NCBI GenBank assembly: GCA_016648135.1
Contig: JADDOH010023089.1
Coordinates: forward strand, 62,001-126,000
Direction of reading: 5' to 3'
DNA: 64,000 nucleotides
Origin: Agrypnia vestita
Lineage: Eukaryota; Arthropoda; Insecta; Trichoptera; Phryganeidae
The notes beneath the pieces are model-generated. The model did no database searches. It saw nothing but the letters and a program-made list of their open reading frames with translations, and was not told where the DNA came from. The position numbers and the translations under genes are program-made. Positions 31,410 through 42,831 of the stretch are shown piece by piece; position 1 is the first letter of the stretch, and each line of letters begins with the position of its first letter.

Positions 31410-31860
31410 TTTTATTCAGGATTCCAGGATATACATCATGATATATATCGGTACAATATTTATGACTTGATTTTTATTTTCGATATATATATCCAAGAAA
31501 AACTTTCTGCGGTCCTTAATAGATGCCGCTAGTTGTATTTAAAAAATATTACAGATTGATTTTTTTTAATACCTGCAGCCGTTACTAGATGGCGCTGTTG
31601 TGTTTTAAAAAGTCCTACAAGTTATTTTTTTGATATCTGCAGTCGTTGCTAGATGGTGCTAGTTGTATTTTAAAAAGTGCTACAAGTTATTTTTTTTTGA
31701 TATCTGCAGTCGTTACAAGATGGCGCTAGTTGTATTTTAAAAAAGGTTATTTCTTTTATATACGCTATATAACGACACACTAAATTCGAATGAGAAAAGA
31801 AATCTGTATTTCACACAAAGAAACAAACACCCATAACATTAACTCATTAGAAAGGGGAAC
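31410..31860. repeat. Dispersed repeat with four-unit minisatellite
   Basis: The segment matches the reverse complement of about 63624-63890. Within it, 31515-31750 holds four tandem copies of a ~75-bp unit built on CTGCAGTCGTTACTAGATGG and CGCTAGTTGTATTTTAAAAA. The 63.7-kb copy has only one unit. Confidence 0.75.
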
Positions 31861-33102
31861 TTTTATAACTTTTTTTTATTTATTTATTAGAGACACTAAC
31901 AGGATAATAGGTACATGATACTCTGATAATAAACATTATAGTGAAGACTATGCCCATTATCCCAATTACAAGTGTCTTCGGCACGCTCTAGTAACATGTA
32001 TTTTTGCAATTAATTATATTTTACATGTACATTTATGTGTATTGTATATTTTGTGTTTGAATGTAATGCGATTAGTATTTAATGAATGATTGATTTAATG
32101 GATCTATAGGTTCATATCATCGTTTAGAAAATGGATGTAGTGTATGAGTGAGTTTTTGAACGAAGATAAGGTGTCTGCAAGAATATCAGCATCAATGTTA
32201 GATATAATAATTGCATATATTAACTTTTTCAGTATGCAACTCATTTATTTAATAAATAATAATTCATGTACAAAATAAAAAAATTAATTTCCTAATTATT
32301 TCGAGTTTGTATCAATCGATGTGCAAAAAAGGAAAAGAAGTTTGGATATATATCTAATTTTTTTATATATATCAAAAAATTTGATTTTTTTTTTTTTTAG
32401 TATAAAAATTGGATTTTTTCGAACTGTTTTTATGGTGTATATTTGCGAATGAATGACAATGCACAGATCATAGGGGGGAAAATTTATCCTGGGTTGAATT
32501 GACTTTGCAGCATTATTTTTTATCATGTCTGAAATTTGATGTTCATTTTCATAAAGGTCACTGCCAAAAATAATCTAATCAACCTTTATTTAACATTTCC
32601 ATTTTTGTAGAAGTCAAAATGTTATAAAAATAATCAAAATACCAAAATAGCTTATTTTGAAAAATTGATTTTTCACAAAATATTAATACTGATTCACGGA
32701 ACTTTTATCTTTGATTGCTAAATTGAACTCGATAGTTTGAAAATTCAACAATCCAAATTTTACCTAATTTTTTTTTTAAATATATCAAAAATATTTTTTT
32801 TAAATCAGTGTCCAAAAAGTTTGTATCCAGAAAAATCACAACCTCAAGACAAAATACGCCACTCAAACAAATTGAAATATGTACATACTGCTACCATCAT
32901 TGTTCTTCACAAAGGTATCTTAAAAATCTGGTACAATTATACATATGTATTGCTAAATCTGCTAAAAAGCATGCTGCTAGACTTCTGTTTTTTGTGTTAG
33001 ATCACATACAGGTAGTCTTGGAAAGACGTGAGGAATGTGCACCGTTGCTGCACAGATTTGTCCATACTGAATAGTGTTTTATGCAATCAACAACATATAC
33101 GC

Positions 33103-33485
33103 TAGTGATGGTCAAACTGTTATTTTAACCGGTTATTCTCGGTACAGTTATTTGAGATTTGTATCTGATTGTATCGATGATTGGTTACGGTTATTGGTCG
33201 GGGTGTGTCCAGGGCTCACAGCCCCTATCAACACAACAACCCACGGCCACACACAACTCACTGCCATAGGATGATTCATGTCTATGGTCAAACCATTATT
33301 TTAACCGGTTACTCACGGTTCTGTTATTTGAAATTTGTATCTGATTATAATGATTGACAATTGAGATTAACCGTTGTCTACAGTTGTCTGATGGTTGCCC
33401 GTTGAATTGTGAAAAATCGGTTACCAATCATCAATACAAGCCTCAAATAATGGTTACTGTGTAATCAGTTAAAATACCATTACTA
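33103..33485. repeat. TAGTGATGG-type MITE
   Basis: Starts TAGTGATGGTCAAACTG and ends inverted (TAAAATACCATTACTA). The TTATTTTAACCGGTTA block occurs twice, near 33120 and 33297, so the copy seems to carry an internal partial duplication. Confidence 0.65.
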
Positions 33486-34467
33486 GTTACAGCTGCTTAT
33501 TACATACTAGCCGAAAGCAACCGACTATTATAGAGACTGGAGTGGGCCCATGTATGAAATAAATCTAGCATGGTCGCAGGTATGTGACGCTAGCCTGGAA
33601 AAGATTAAAATAATCATCCATATTTTATCCAGGTAGAGATTGACTCGCTATCAAAAAGGGAAATCCTACCTACCTGTGCTGGAAGTTTTTTATGACTCAA
33701 CCCGGTGACTATTTTCAATTTTTTCTCCAAAATATATGCTTATGTAAAAGTCGTGCTCCATATTCTCACTGTAGGCGCCTGTTAATATCCTATAATGAAT
33801 ACAGCATTTTCCACTTTCTACTTTACAGCCACTGGCAACATCACAGCTGTCATTAATAATATAAGATCACACGTGTAAGCAATCTGCAAATTTGATAAAC
33901 GAGAAAGCATGTATCGTCACGTCGGCACTTGCAAGCACTTACTTGATAAAAACAGTTTTTTAAAATATTTCTTAAAATGCTCCAAAACTAAAATGTTAAT
34001 TATTTTGGAACCTATTTTTCTTCATCAGTTTTGTACATCACTTTAAACATTAAAAATGAGAAATATTTATTTAATTTCCATCCTATACATTCAATGAAAA
34101 AAATCTCATTTGCAAAAGAAAATGAAAAAACAGGTCAATTAAATAAAACATTTATCTGTTAAATAAAATTTATTAAATGCCACTTTCATAAATAATTAAA
34201 GAATAGCCCATCACTACAATATAAATAATCAAGCTACGTATGTATCTACAAAACCTTTTTATCAAGTGTGAAATAAAAGAATTAAAGTGATTAAATTCAT
34301 AAATATGTAATCCTGTTTTCTGGCAATGTAATGTTGGTTCTGAATTGCACACAAAGACTTTGGATAATGTCACATAAGACACGTGATGAGATATAATAAA
34401 AACATGATGGAAAATTTTCTGAAAACTGACGTCAAATCCTATTTGAAGTTGCACTTTTTAACAGTTC

Positions 34468-34473
34468 TTTATT
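34468..34473 (-). terminator. Candidate poly(A) signal of the NAT-like gene
   Basis: AATAAA on the minus strand, about 200 bases after the stop at 34675. Another lies at 34169-34174. Confidence 0.45.
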
Positions 34474-34674
34474 AATTTTTTTTTTGTTGTCATGGGATTA
34501 TTAATATATTACCCTCAATCTTAACATATTAAATAATTGAAAGGAACAAATACATATATATAAAAGCAAAAGATATGCTGAAAGCAAAATATTATCTACA
34601 ACTAATTGTAAACAAAATAACATGCAAATTATAAAAATGATGCATCGTCGAGGTTGAAACAGCTGATGTGATGT

Positions 34675-34848
34675 CTAATTATCTGCAGACAGAGTGCAGA
34701 TGTCATCATTTATGGCCAGAACTTGATTAATGAAGGATGTGTCTGCCATGATTTCAGCGAGACTTCTAATGATGCCCAGCAACTCTCCTTCTTTGAAATT
34801 CATCTGACTGCTGCATAAAGTTATTTGATCCAATACATAATCAGGCAC
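34675..34848 (-). CDS. NAT-like gene, terminal exon
   Basis: Acceptor TATTATAG. It codes for 57 residues, VPDYVLDQITLCSSQMNFKE through CTLSADN, then TAG. The 1.6-kb intron before it contains a pogo-type fragment and a foldback MITE. Confidence 0.8.
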   Translation of the reverse strand: MPDYVLDQITLCSSQMNFKEGELLGIIRSLAEIMADTSFINQVLAINDDICTLSADN

Positions 34849-37577
34849 CTATAATAATATTTTCTTAATTATTGTTTAGGCAGTTTATAACTAAAAGTTT
34901 CAGCCTAAAGATCTATAAAGAAGCAACATTAAAAAAAGTTGAATCCCCACTATTTGACTCTAAGGGCCGGTTGTTTGATCAGGAGTAAGAGTAATATATA
35001 GTTATGAAAAAAGCAGATTTCCGTGTTTTTCACCAATTAAAACACCTGTTTTCATACAAATCTGCTTTTTGCTTTACTCTTTTCGTTCCTGCACCCAGCA
35101 TGGGGCCATATGTCAGTCCAGTTCGAATTGATCCGTCAATTATATCAATTTGGCGTATTTTGTCAGCAATGTAAGAATTAACTACTATAAAATCCCCTTA
35201 ATTTGAAATTTTTAAAACCCACAAGTCTCATAATGTTAATTTCACCGTAGATTGACCTTGATAATTCGAAAACCATGGTATTTTGTAATTCAAAATAATT
35301 TTTAGCCTCTTGAGCCGTAAATCGATACATTTCAGTTCACATAATTCAATTTTTTTTTAAATTTCATGAAATTGAAAAAATATTTAGATTTTTCCACAAG
35401 TGAGAACAGTAAATATGTCAATATCGGATATTTTAGTAAAAGAAATGTTGCGGTCTTTGTATGAACATAATAAATATTGCATTTACTAAATGATTTCTTG
35501 ATTTATGCAAAAATACAAACGTTTTTCACAAAATTAAAAATCACAAAACCTTTTCACGAGTTTTATTATTTTCGGCGAATTTTGCAATCATATTGCGATT
35601 TTCAAATTGCGAAATAATTCAAAGTGGGTTCCACATAATTCAAAATGTTTTTTTGGGTCCCTTGAATTTCCATCTCGAATTCCATTGAGTCCGTCACGAG
35701 ATTGAGTTCAAAACTAATATGTTCAATAATTTTAATATAACAGACTATTTTCAAAAAAGTTTATTGCATGTAGGAAAGGAACCTTTTTCCAATGACTAAA
35801 CAAAATATTTTTTTTTTGTTCAATGATAATAATAATAATAAACGTGATGAAATATGTACTTATTAGGTATGTTTATTTTATTTGTTTGAAAAACTTTATG
35901 ACTTGTGTGAGAATAGTAAGCCAAGGGGCGTTAGTGATTATTTTGAACTTTACAGGAGAGCAAAATAATGTTTTGTATTTCTTTTATTATTAAACGATTT
36001 CCATGTGTTTTGGATAAACAAATATGGAAATCGTTTAATAACAAGAAAAACATTGAAAAAATCAGATTGATAGAACTTTCTTTTGCTCTCCTGAAAAATT
36101 TAAATTAATCACTAACGCCCTTTTGGCTTTCTACCCTTGATATAATGCCTTAGTATTTCCACGAATTCTAGTTTTTCGCAATAAGTTTGTAAGATAGACA
36201 ATTATGTTTTTTTGCTGTTGAACTCTCAAGGTTAAAGGAGAAAAACATGGGTAACCTCTAAAATGCTAAATACATGTATTAATTAACTCAGGAACACAAT
36301 TTTTTTCATTTATTATTTCAGTAAGAAGTTTTTACATTATTCATGTGAATGGGAACCCCCATGAATAATATAGTGAGTCATTGATAATTAAAAGGTCGAT
36401 TGTGCAAATTAACAAAGTGCGCTTCTAAGAGAAAATTTTTATTGAAAATATTGTTATAAATAAATTACCTTATCCATGTTGGAAAATAGAGAAAATTTAT
36501 GTTTGATCTTTTGTTTGCCCGACTTGTCTTCAAAGAAGAGGGTAAATGATCCATCCTTCACAACAACAGGAAAATACAAGCCAGCTACGAGGTGACCCTT
36601 CTGATCTCGAGATAAGAGACTTCTGAAAATTTATTATAAATATATAATAAAAACGATCAATAAAGTACACATTGCAAGGAGCAAGCGACATAATAACCAG
36701 TATTGAAATCCACTAAAGAATGGTCAGTGCTAACCTGAAATTGTAAACGAGATTTCTTCTCTCCGTTACTTCAATGGCGTTACAGAACGGCCTCTCCACA
36801 TAGACCAGGGACGTCTGATACTTGATGTTTGTCCCACGGGTCTCCCTCTCGACCCATTCCACATATCCAGGATTATTCATGTTGAAACTATAGTTATATT
36901 CTTTTTTCGAATGGGGCTCGTCAGATTGAGTAAACCAACCTGAAAATATACTTTGATTGAAAATTTTCATTTTTTTTCATATTATTTAACATTAAAAAAA
37001 ATCTTTATAATATCCAACTGATTATCATACCAGTGTGAGGGTAACAGCGATCTGCCATGACCGTTATGACCCTGGCTACGTGGTAACCTGGGTCGCACAG
37101 CATCAACCCTGTCCTTCCTTCCACCTCGATGTGCATAGCCACCATCACGTGCTCCTTCTCCACCGACTGAGCTATCCTGCCTAAACCGGGCCCTACAGTC
37201 ATGTAGTCCCGGATATCCACGATGCTCTCTTCGCAGGACACGAGGAAGGCCGCGCCGGGTGGTGTGGGTAGGCGCTTGAGAAGCTCCATGCCGAGTCCGA
37301 CGCAGGTGTGTCGGTGCGGACGGAGTACCGGACGGTACCGACGAAAGAAGGCCGCCAGACTGACGCCCGAGCGAGCTTCCTGATAAGCCTTCCACAGGGT
37401 GCGGAAGTTGCTCACGGTGTCGTAGTTGTTTTCCAGCAGCAGATGCTGCAGCGCGGCTTCGGCCCGTCCGGCCAAATGCTCGTAATCATCCACGGAGGGA
37501 AAAGGCGCGACGGGGCGCGCGCGGGACGCCCACACGGGCAGCGGCAGCGGGTGCCGGGGCGGCCATGGACCGGTCAA
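34675..37577 (-). CDS. Uncharacterised NAT-like Cys-His-Asp protein, four exons
   Basis: Exons 37577-37031, 36939-36735, 36622-36469 and 34848-34675 join in frame through GT-AG introns into about 359 residues. I do not recognise an orthologue by name. Residues in exon 1: HRHTCVGLGMELLKRL (Cys92), KEHVMVAMHIEVEGRTG (His143) and LMLCDPGYHV (Asp162). This order and spacing, Cys then His in a beta strand then Asp-Pro-Gly, resembles the catalytic triad region of arylamine N-acetyltransferases and transglutaminase-like folds; that is inference. The C-terminal half has beta-strand-like blocks (VAGLYFPVVVKDGSFTLFFE) and a helical tail ending CTLSADN. No signal peptide or membrane segment is seen. The 5' end is unresolved: in this frame the first ATG falls after the conserved part begins, and the listed start is a TTG. 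Confidence 0.75.
35180..35690. repeat. Degenerate pogo-type MITE in an intron
   Basis: TAAAATCCCCTTAATTTGAA at the left and GGTTCCACATAATTCAAAAT with TTTGGGTCCCTTGAATTTCC at the right match the CAGTAAAACC family; outer ends are eroded. Confidence 0.6.
35918..36129. repeat. 212-bp foldback MITE
   Basis: AAGCCAAGGGGCGTTAGTG pairs with CACTAACGCCCTTTTGGCTT. Further inward, GGAGAGCAAAA pairs with TTTTGCTCTCC and AAACGATTTCCAT with ATGGAAATCGTTT, so most of the element is palindromic. Confidence 0.8.
36469..36622 (-). CDS. NAT-like gene, exon 3
   Basis: Acceptor TTTTCAG and donor GTAATT. It completes the Arg and codes for SLLSRDQKGHLVAGLYFPVV through FSLFSNMDK, ending in phase 0. Confidence 0.8.
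36735..36939 (-). CDS. NAT-like gene, exon 2
   Basis: Acceptor TTTTCAG and donor GTTAGC. It codes for WFTQSDEPHSKKEYNYSFN, then NPGYVEWVERETRG and ERRNLVYNF, ending with AG of a split Arg. Confidence 0.8.
37031..37577 (-). CDS. NAT-like gene, exon 1 (5' end unresolved)
   Basis: Donor GTATGA at 37030. Coding from at least PSVDDYEHLAGRAEAAL to MADRCYPHTG. An ATG in good context at 37566 (MAAPAPAAAARVGVP) is in another frame and stops at a TGA overlapping the GAT of SVDD. A one-base assembly error or an unseen upstream exon would resolve this. Confidence 0.65.
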
Positions 37578-39420
37578 GCGGGCGCTCTCTGCTCCCCGCT
37601 CGAGTCAACTCGGCCACTCGGAGCCCCAGCGGCCGACGCAAGCCGCCGCGCCCCCCTCGTTCTCGGGCCTTCCGCCCGGGGGCAGTTCTCGAGCCCCCTC
37701 CCCATAGCCTCCCTCGCAGCACCCGTCACCAGATGATGCTCCCAAACACCCGACACTTAATGTTGATAGCACTTCACGCTCTACGAAAGATAAAAATTTG
37801 ACTAGTTATCAAAACATTGCGCAATTGTTGATTTATGTGTTGATAATTGAATTCATAATAATTTTCATATTTAATCTTATTTGTACCTAGAATGGTGAAA
37901 CACAATATAGGAGTTTCTGAAAATTTTTCCCGGAAAAGCCCTCGCGTAATATTCTCGGTACGCATCAAAGCCTCGGGGAATTTTACGGATAAATGGACAT
38001 CGCGAGCAATATTATTATCGTGAATTGTGACGCACGCCGCCCGCCGTGCGTGACGCGACGGAACCTCCGCCCCCCACCCTCCGCGGGCGGGCGAGGCCAT
38101 CCGCTCCGACCGCCGTCATCAGGCACTGACAGTCAGTTCCGAGAACACCCGAGTAATCCGATCGGAGCTCATGTTTCGCCTCTAAAATATAGTACGCAAT
38201 GTTTCGGAATTTTCTCGTCACGGCGTGTTATATTTTAAATTCACAATCAAGAAAACCTCGTCGGTTAATGAATTCTAGTCTAATCGGTCAAAACTTGATA
38301 AAGTTTCTTTCCGATTATTACGCATGAAAATGCGTGTTTTTCGAGTATTTTCCGCTATACTTTGAAACGGATGCTATCATTTTTACCGTTACCCGGAAAA
38401 TAATAAAATGTAAATGTGGACGTACCGAGAGTCAACGACGTTTGTTGCTTTGTTACTTTTCTCGAAAGATTCAACGACCGCGGCCGCAAACGTCACATCG
38501 GACGATGACGCGGCACGTGTGGCGTGCAGTCTGAGTCTAGGTCGACACAAATGTCGAAAAAAATATGCGAGGGAAAATCGGTCGATATGTACCTTATTTT
38601 ACTTAGTAATACATTAAAATTCTGCGGCAATAAAAGAGAAGCATTATACTATGATAGTATTTTTATTTCTGTATTGATCGACATGTTTTCTTTTTTTTAA
38701 TCTGTAAAAAGAAATATTTATACGAAATTTCTCGTAGACCGAAAAAACAAAATAATATTGTTATGACGAATGGAAACTGTCAGTTCCGAGAAGAGAAAAT
38801 TCGAAATTATTATGGAAATATTAAATATGAATAACGCGATTCGTACACTGTGCACACGTAGAAAAAGAAAATCGCGATAACAACCTATATTCTTAAAAAG
38901 TAGTCTAGGAACAGCCGTTGAACGCCTACAAATTAACGACTCGGGACAGTACGACCGACCTTCCGTTCTGACTCGGATGAGAAAACCTCTAACGAGGTCG
39001 GGGCCGTAACATCGTTCGAACGAACTCAAGTTACTAACTAAAATAAATAATTTATCAACTCACCCATACAACGGCTAAGAGCCAAACTAAAAAAATTATT
39101 CGCTCCCCTACTAGCGCTCTCCTAGTGCGCGCTTTCCCCGCAACGGTCTGACAGAAACTGAAGCCGCAGAGAGCGAGACAGAAACGCTTGTCGTGCAGCG
39201 CCGCCGCCAGGGGCCCTTAATATGGGACCACCCCCACCCGCTCGCCGCTATCAATTAGAGTAATCACAGTTCATAATAACACAAACATTCGGTAATCACG
39301 CCGAAGAATTTTTTGAGGCCATGAACGGCGGCCGACATCGCTACCAGGCGCGGATCGTTTGACTCGATTCAAATTTTGCCCCTGCGGACGACGCAGTAAC
39401 CAGGGCCGCCGGGGGCATTT
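37480..39420. promoter_or_regulatory. CpG-rich 5' region of the NAT-like gene
   Basis: Blocks at 37480-37720, 38010-38120, 38430-38540 and 39100-39420 are far richer in GC and CpG than the surrounding AT-rich DNA. They sit at the 5' side of the minus-strand gene, so they likely hold its promoter and an upstream untranslated exon. Long open frames on both strands here reflect base composition. Confidence 0.45.
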
Positions 39421-39849
39421 GGGACCCCCTGGAACAAAAAATAATACACAACTTCCGCAATTCTGGCGGGCAATTTAAAAAATAGCTTGTGTGCCGTGTA
39501 CGTACGAAAATTTGAAAACGTCATCGGTTTGGGTTATAGTTAACTAGTTTTTATTAAATTATTAAGATTGAATAAGTTTATTATTAAGAATTTTACACAA
39601 TAGGGGGAGGGTGTGGTAATTGGGAGGCTCCTGCACGATTTATCTAATTCGCCCAGTTGCAGAATTGACCAGCTTCGAAATGTAAATGGGAATGACGAAA
39701 AAAAGTTTAAAAAAGTAACCCATAAAAACCAAGTTTTTATTATACTCCCTTTCTTTGCAAAATATAACAACAATTAAAGACGAATTAAAACATATAACTT
39801 AACACTAAACTTACAGTAATTTAATATATTTCTAAAATGTCAGACGTTT

Positions 39850-40245
39850 TGAGCTTTGATAAGACACTTCATGCTTTGAAGATTAAATTCTCAAAACATT
39901 TGTGAGTCAATTCAGATTTTCGACATTCGTAGTGAAGTACCTATTATGTATTACGAAAACATTACAAAAATTGAAAAAAAAATTTTTACAAGGTTTTTAT
40001 CATTTTATTTAAGTTGTATTGAAGCAAATGAATTTTTCACTATCGATATAAGTTACTGTAATGATAGTTCAATTTTTTGCAAAAAATAAGTCAGAAATAT
40101 TGAAAAAAAAAATGCAAACTTTGATATTGCGTATCTCCATAACTATTGATATTAGGTCATGGTTGCTTGAACATTTTAGACCAGTAGCCGATTCTTAACA
40201 AAGTACTTTCAAGGTTTGCGTTAATTACGTGACATGTTGTATATT
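39850..40245. repeat. Chimeric repeat: two MITE families fused
   Basis: 39990-40186 matches the CAGGGTG-type MITE (AAGGTTTTTATCATTTTATT, ATATTAGGTCATGGTTGC). At 40187 it switches abruptly to the end of the CAACATGTCAC MITE (CCAGTAGCCGATTCTTAAC through ACGTGACATGTTG). Confidence 0.65.
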
Positions 40246-40433
40246 GGAAAAAAATAGAAATTAAATATTTATCTGACTGAATATTATGATATATTTAAAA
40301 TAAATGCTGTGATAATAATTGATAGGAATATTACAAGATATATATTTTATTTCGACCTTTTTTCAAAATTTATAATTACGTAAAAGCCGTGCTTTTTTCA
40401 AAAGTCAATGTTCCCACTGCAAGGTCCTACATA

Positions 40434-40576
40434 CAGTTGCCGGCAAACTTCTTGAAATTCTTTGACGTGGTGGGGGAATGCGCAGAAGGCGAAATTTGGG
40501 TCTCTTTGGTGGAAAGGTAGATGCGCAAACTTCCCCCCACTACGCCGTAGAATTTCAAGATGTTTGCCGGCTACTG
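40434..40576. mobile_element. 143-bp TA-flanked MITE, GCCGGCAAAC type
   Basis: CAGTTGCCGGCAAACTTCTT and, inverted, CAGTAGCCGGCAAACATCTT form ends of about 50 bp, flanked by TA. A second copy is at 45420-45554. Confidence 0.85.
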
Positions 40577-41166
40577 TACACTATATGTGAAAATTAAGAA
40601 AATACTTTTAACCCAGATTTATTTCCATTATTCTATTTTATATTAAAGTTAAATTAACGGGTTAGTTTTTGTTGCTAATTCTCTTTTTTTTTTATATTTA
40701 CCAGATTTAAAAATATATTTAGATATTAATAAATTTTAGCGAGTAGATACGTTGGACGAAACACTAAAAATTTAGTACCTAGACATAAATAAATACTACG
40801 TACCTACAAATATAGTTTAAAACTTCGGTGATTACTATACATTAACCAATCATAGGAAAAAATTGTGTAAAATTAAGGGATTACTTAAAGCTTCAAAACA
40901 TAGTTCAAATTCAATTTTTTGACGTATTGGTCTAACTATTGGTCACGCGAAATTATTTTTATTATCATTGCAAACGGCAAACATTGTTTGATATTTTAAT
41001 TAATTAATTATTTTTAAAATTTCAAAATGCCTGAGTTATGTCTCGCAAAGTTATGTCTCTCAAAAAATCCAGCTACACACTTCTCCATGAAGCTGGTGGA
41101 GATAACTGAAATAAATAGAGATAAATAAAAAAGTGAATTATTTTCTTGTTAAATTAATGTCTATGA

Positions 41167-41610
41167 TGTAGTATATCGAAAAAAATGTTTTTGGTGCCAA
41201 TGGGATCAGTTCGAAAACAATTATATTTTTTTTCTAAAAAAATCAACGTTAAAAATTCATAATAAGCATACGACGCATTTTATCAAAAAAAGTCGTATTC
41301 CAGATCGTAGATAATGTTATAAGTTAGATGCTTGCACAATTTAAATAAAAAAATATGTAGTTTTTGACATATTTTCACCACCAGCGTAGAAAAAGAAGAT
41401 TCGAGAAAAACGCAAAAGAATAATTTAATTCGTTAAAAAATCACGCTAGATTCAAAATGCTGAGATTTTCTTTGGATTTTTTGAATGAGTCATGACTCAA
41501 ATTATGCTTAGAACTTCAAGCTGTAAGATAAAGCAAAAAAAGAACGATTTTTTGAAAATGTCAAGGCGGTGAACCCCTAAATTTTTTTATATAGGCGTAC
41601 ATAATTAATT
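41167..41610. repeat. Dispersed ~440-bp repeat, copy 1
   Basis: The reverse complement of this segment matches 63030-63470 through CTTGACATTTTCAAAAA, GCTTTATCTTACAGCTTG, TCTAACTTATAACATTAT and CAAACTGATCTCA-like blocks. Class unknown; no coding frame. Confidence 0.65.
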
Positions 41611-42779
41611 TTAATTACAGAAACGGAAAGTACAAAGGAAAAAACGGGTAATATCGTTCTTTTTAACAAAAGGAAAACCTATTCTATAGAACGGATTTTT
41701 GGCTTCAATCGGTACTTCTAGCTCCAATAGTCATGTATATTAAGGTTTTACTTCATAAATATCAATTTTTGTGGCGTTGAAAAATTTTTTTTTGTTTTTT
41801 TTTTTTTTATCGGATTAACTAAGAACAAATGATTTACATACTGATTTAATCAATGTCTGGTTTGATCCTAGTCGGTGTTTCCGCTTGCTTACAACTTAAA
41901 ATCATTCTGTCGACAGAAATACAAATAATATCCAGTTTTTGCGCCGTTATTTTGCACTATCTGATTTTCTGATTTGTAAGATATCTCTAATGTTGGATGT
42001 GCAGGATGAGCACCTACTTATGTATTATATTAATCTATATAATATCTAGTTTCTAGATTTCTGTCTTATCGCGCGGCGCAGAACGTGTCGGTCTTGTCGG
42101 AATTGATATATATTATGAGTAATTAGTGATGAATAAGTCAACACAATACTCAGGAAATAAACATGAATAGGTACCTACGTTATATAACGCAATTAGTGTT
42201 TTGGTTCATCGGGCACTCGCATCCCGGTTGATGAAAAACATGAACATATTTTATAATGCCTTACCTAATCGTAAACCTTTCATTCAATAATCTTTTGAGT
42301 TTAGAAAAATGCAAATGAATTAGTAGGATAATAAATTCTGTGTCTTAATTTATTGCCCCGTCTTCGTTCGTCAGCATTCCGAACGAAAAAGATAATGAAG
42401 ATAGTAAAATGCATTATTCTGGAAAATCACGGAAAAACAAGATTATTTTTGTAACTAATACCTATCTATGTGCGCACATACTTCAAGCACGTTGGTTTCC
42501 AAGCAAAGCTGAGCAGGATCGCCATTAAATAATAAAAAGTAAGACATGTCCTTTTTCATTCGAAATATACCTAATATTCTCCTTCCTTCTTAAAATCCAA
42601 TCAGTCAGCTCAGATCACCCGCGGTAACGTTATATTTACAAACGGATTTCAACAGGCAATATCAACACCATACTATGAGATTATTAGCAAAGAATATATT
42701 TTATCGCAGGTTACTCCAAAACGTAAAAAATAAATAGCGCTGGAAAATTTCTAAAAATTTTAATGTCCTATGTAAAAAG
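41611..42779. other. No recognised feature
   Basis: AT-rich DNA with no open frame over about 60 codons, no splice-linked exon and no repeat I could match inside the window. Confidence 0.5.
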
Positions 42780-42831
42780 ATGTCCTGTAAATATAAGGTG
42801 AACTGCAATAATTATAAACTAACGCATCACG

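Noticed and set aside
37308..37736. 142-codon plus-strand frame over the NAT-like exon
   Set aside because: It is antisense to the conserved exon in a CpG-rich tract where stops are rare. The overlapping minus-strand frame at 36982-37395 is likewise a shadow.
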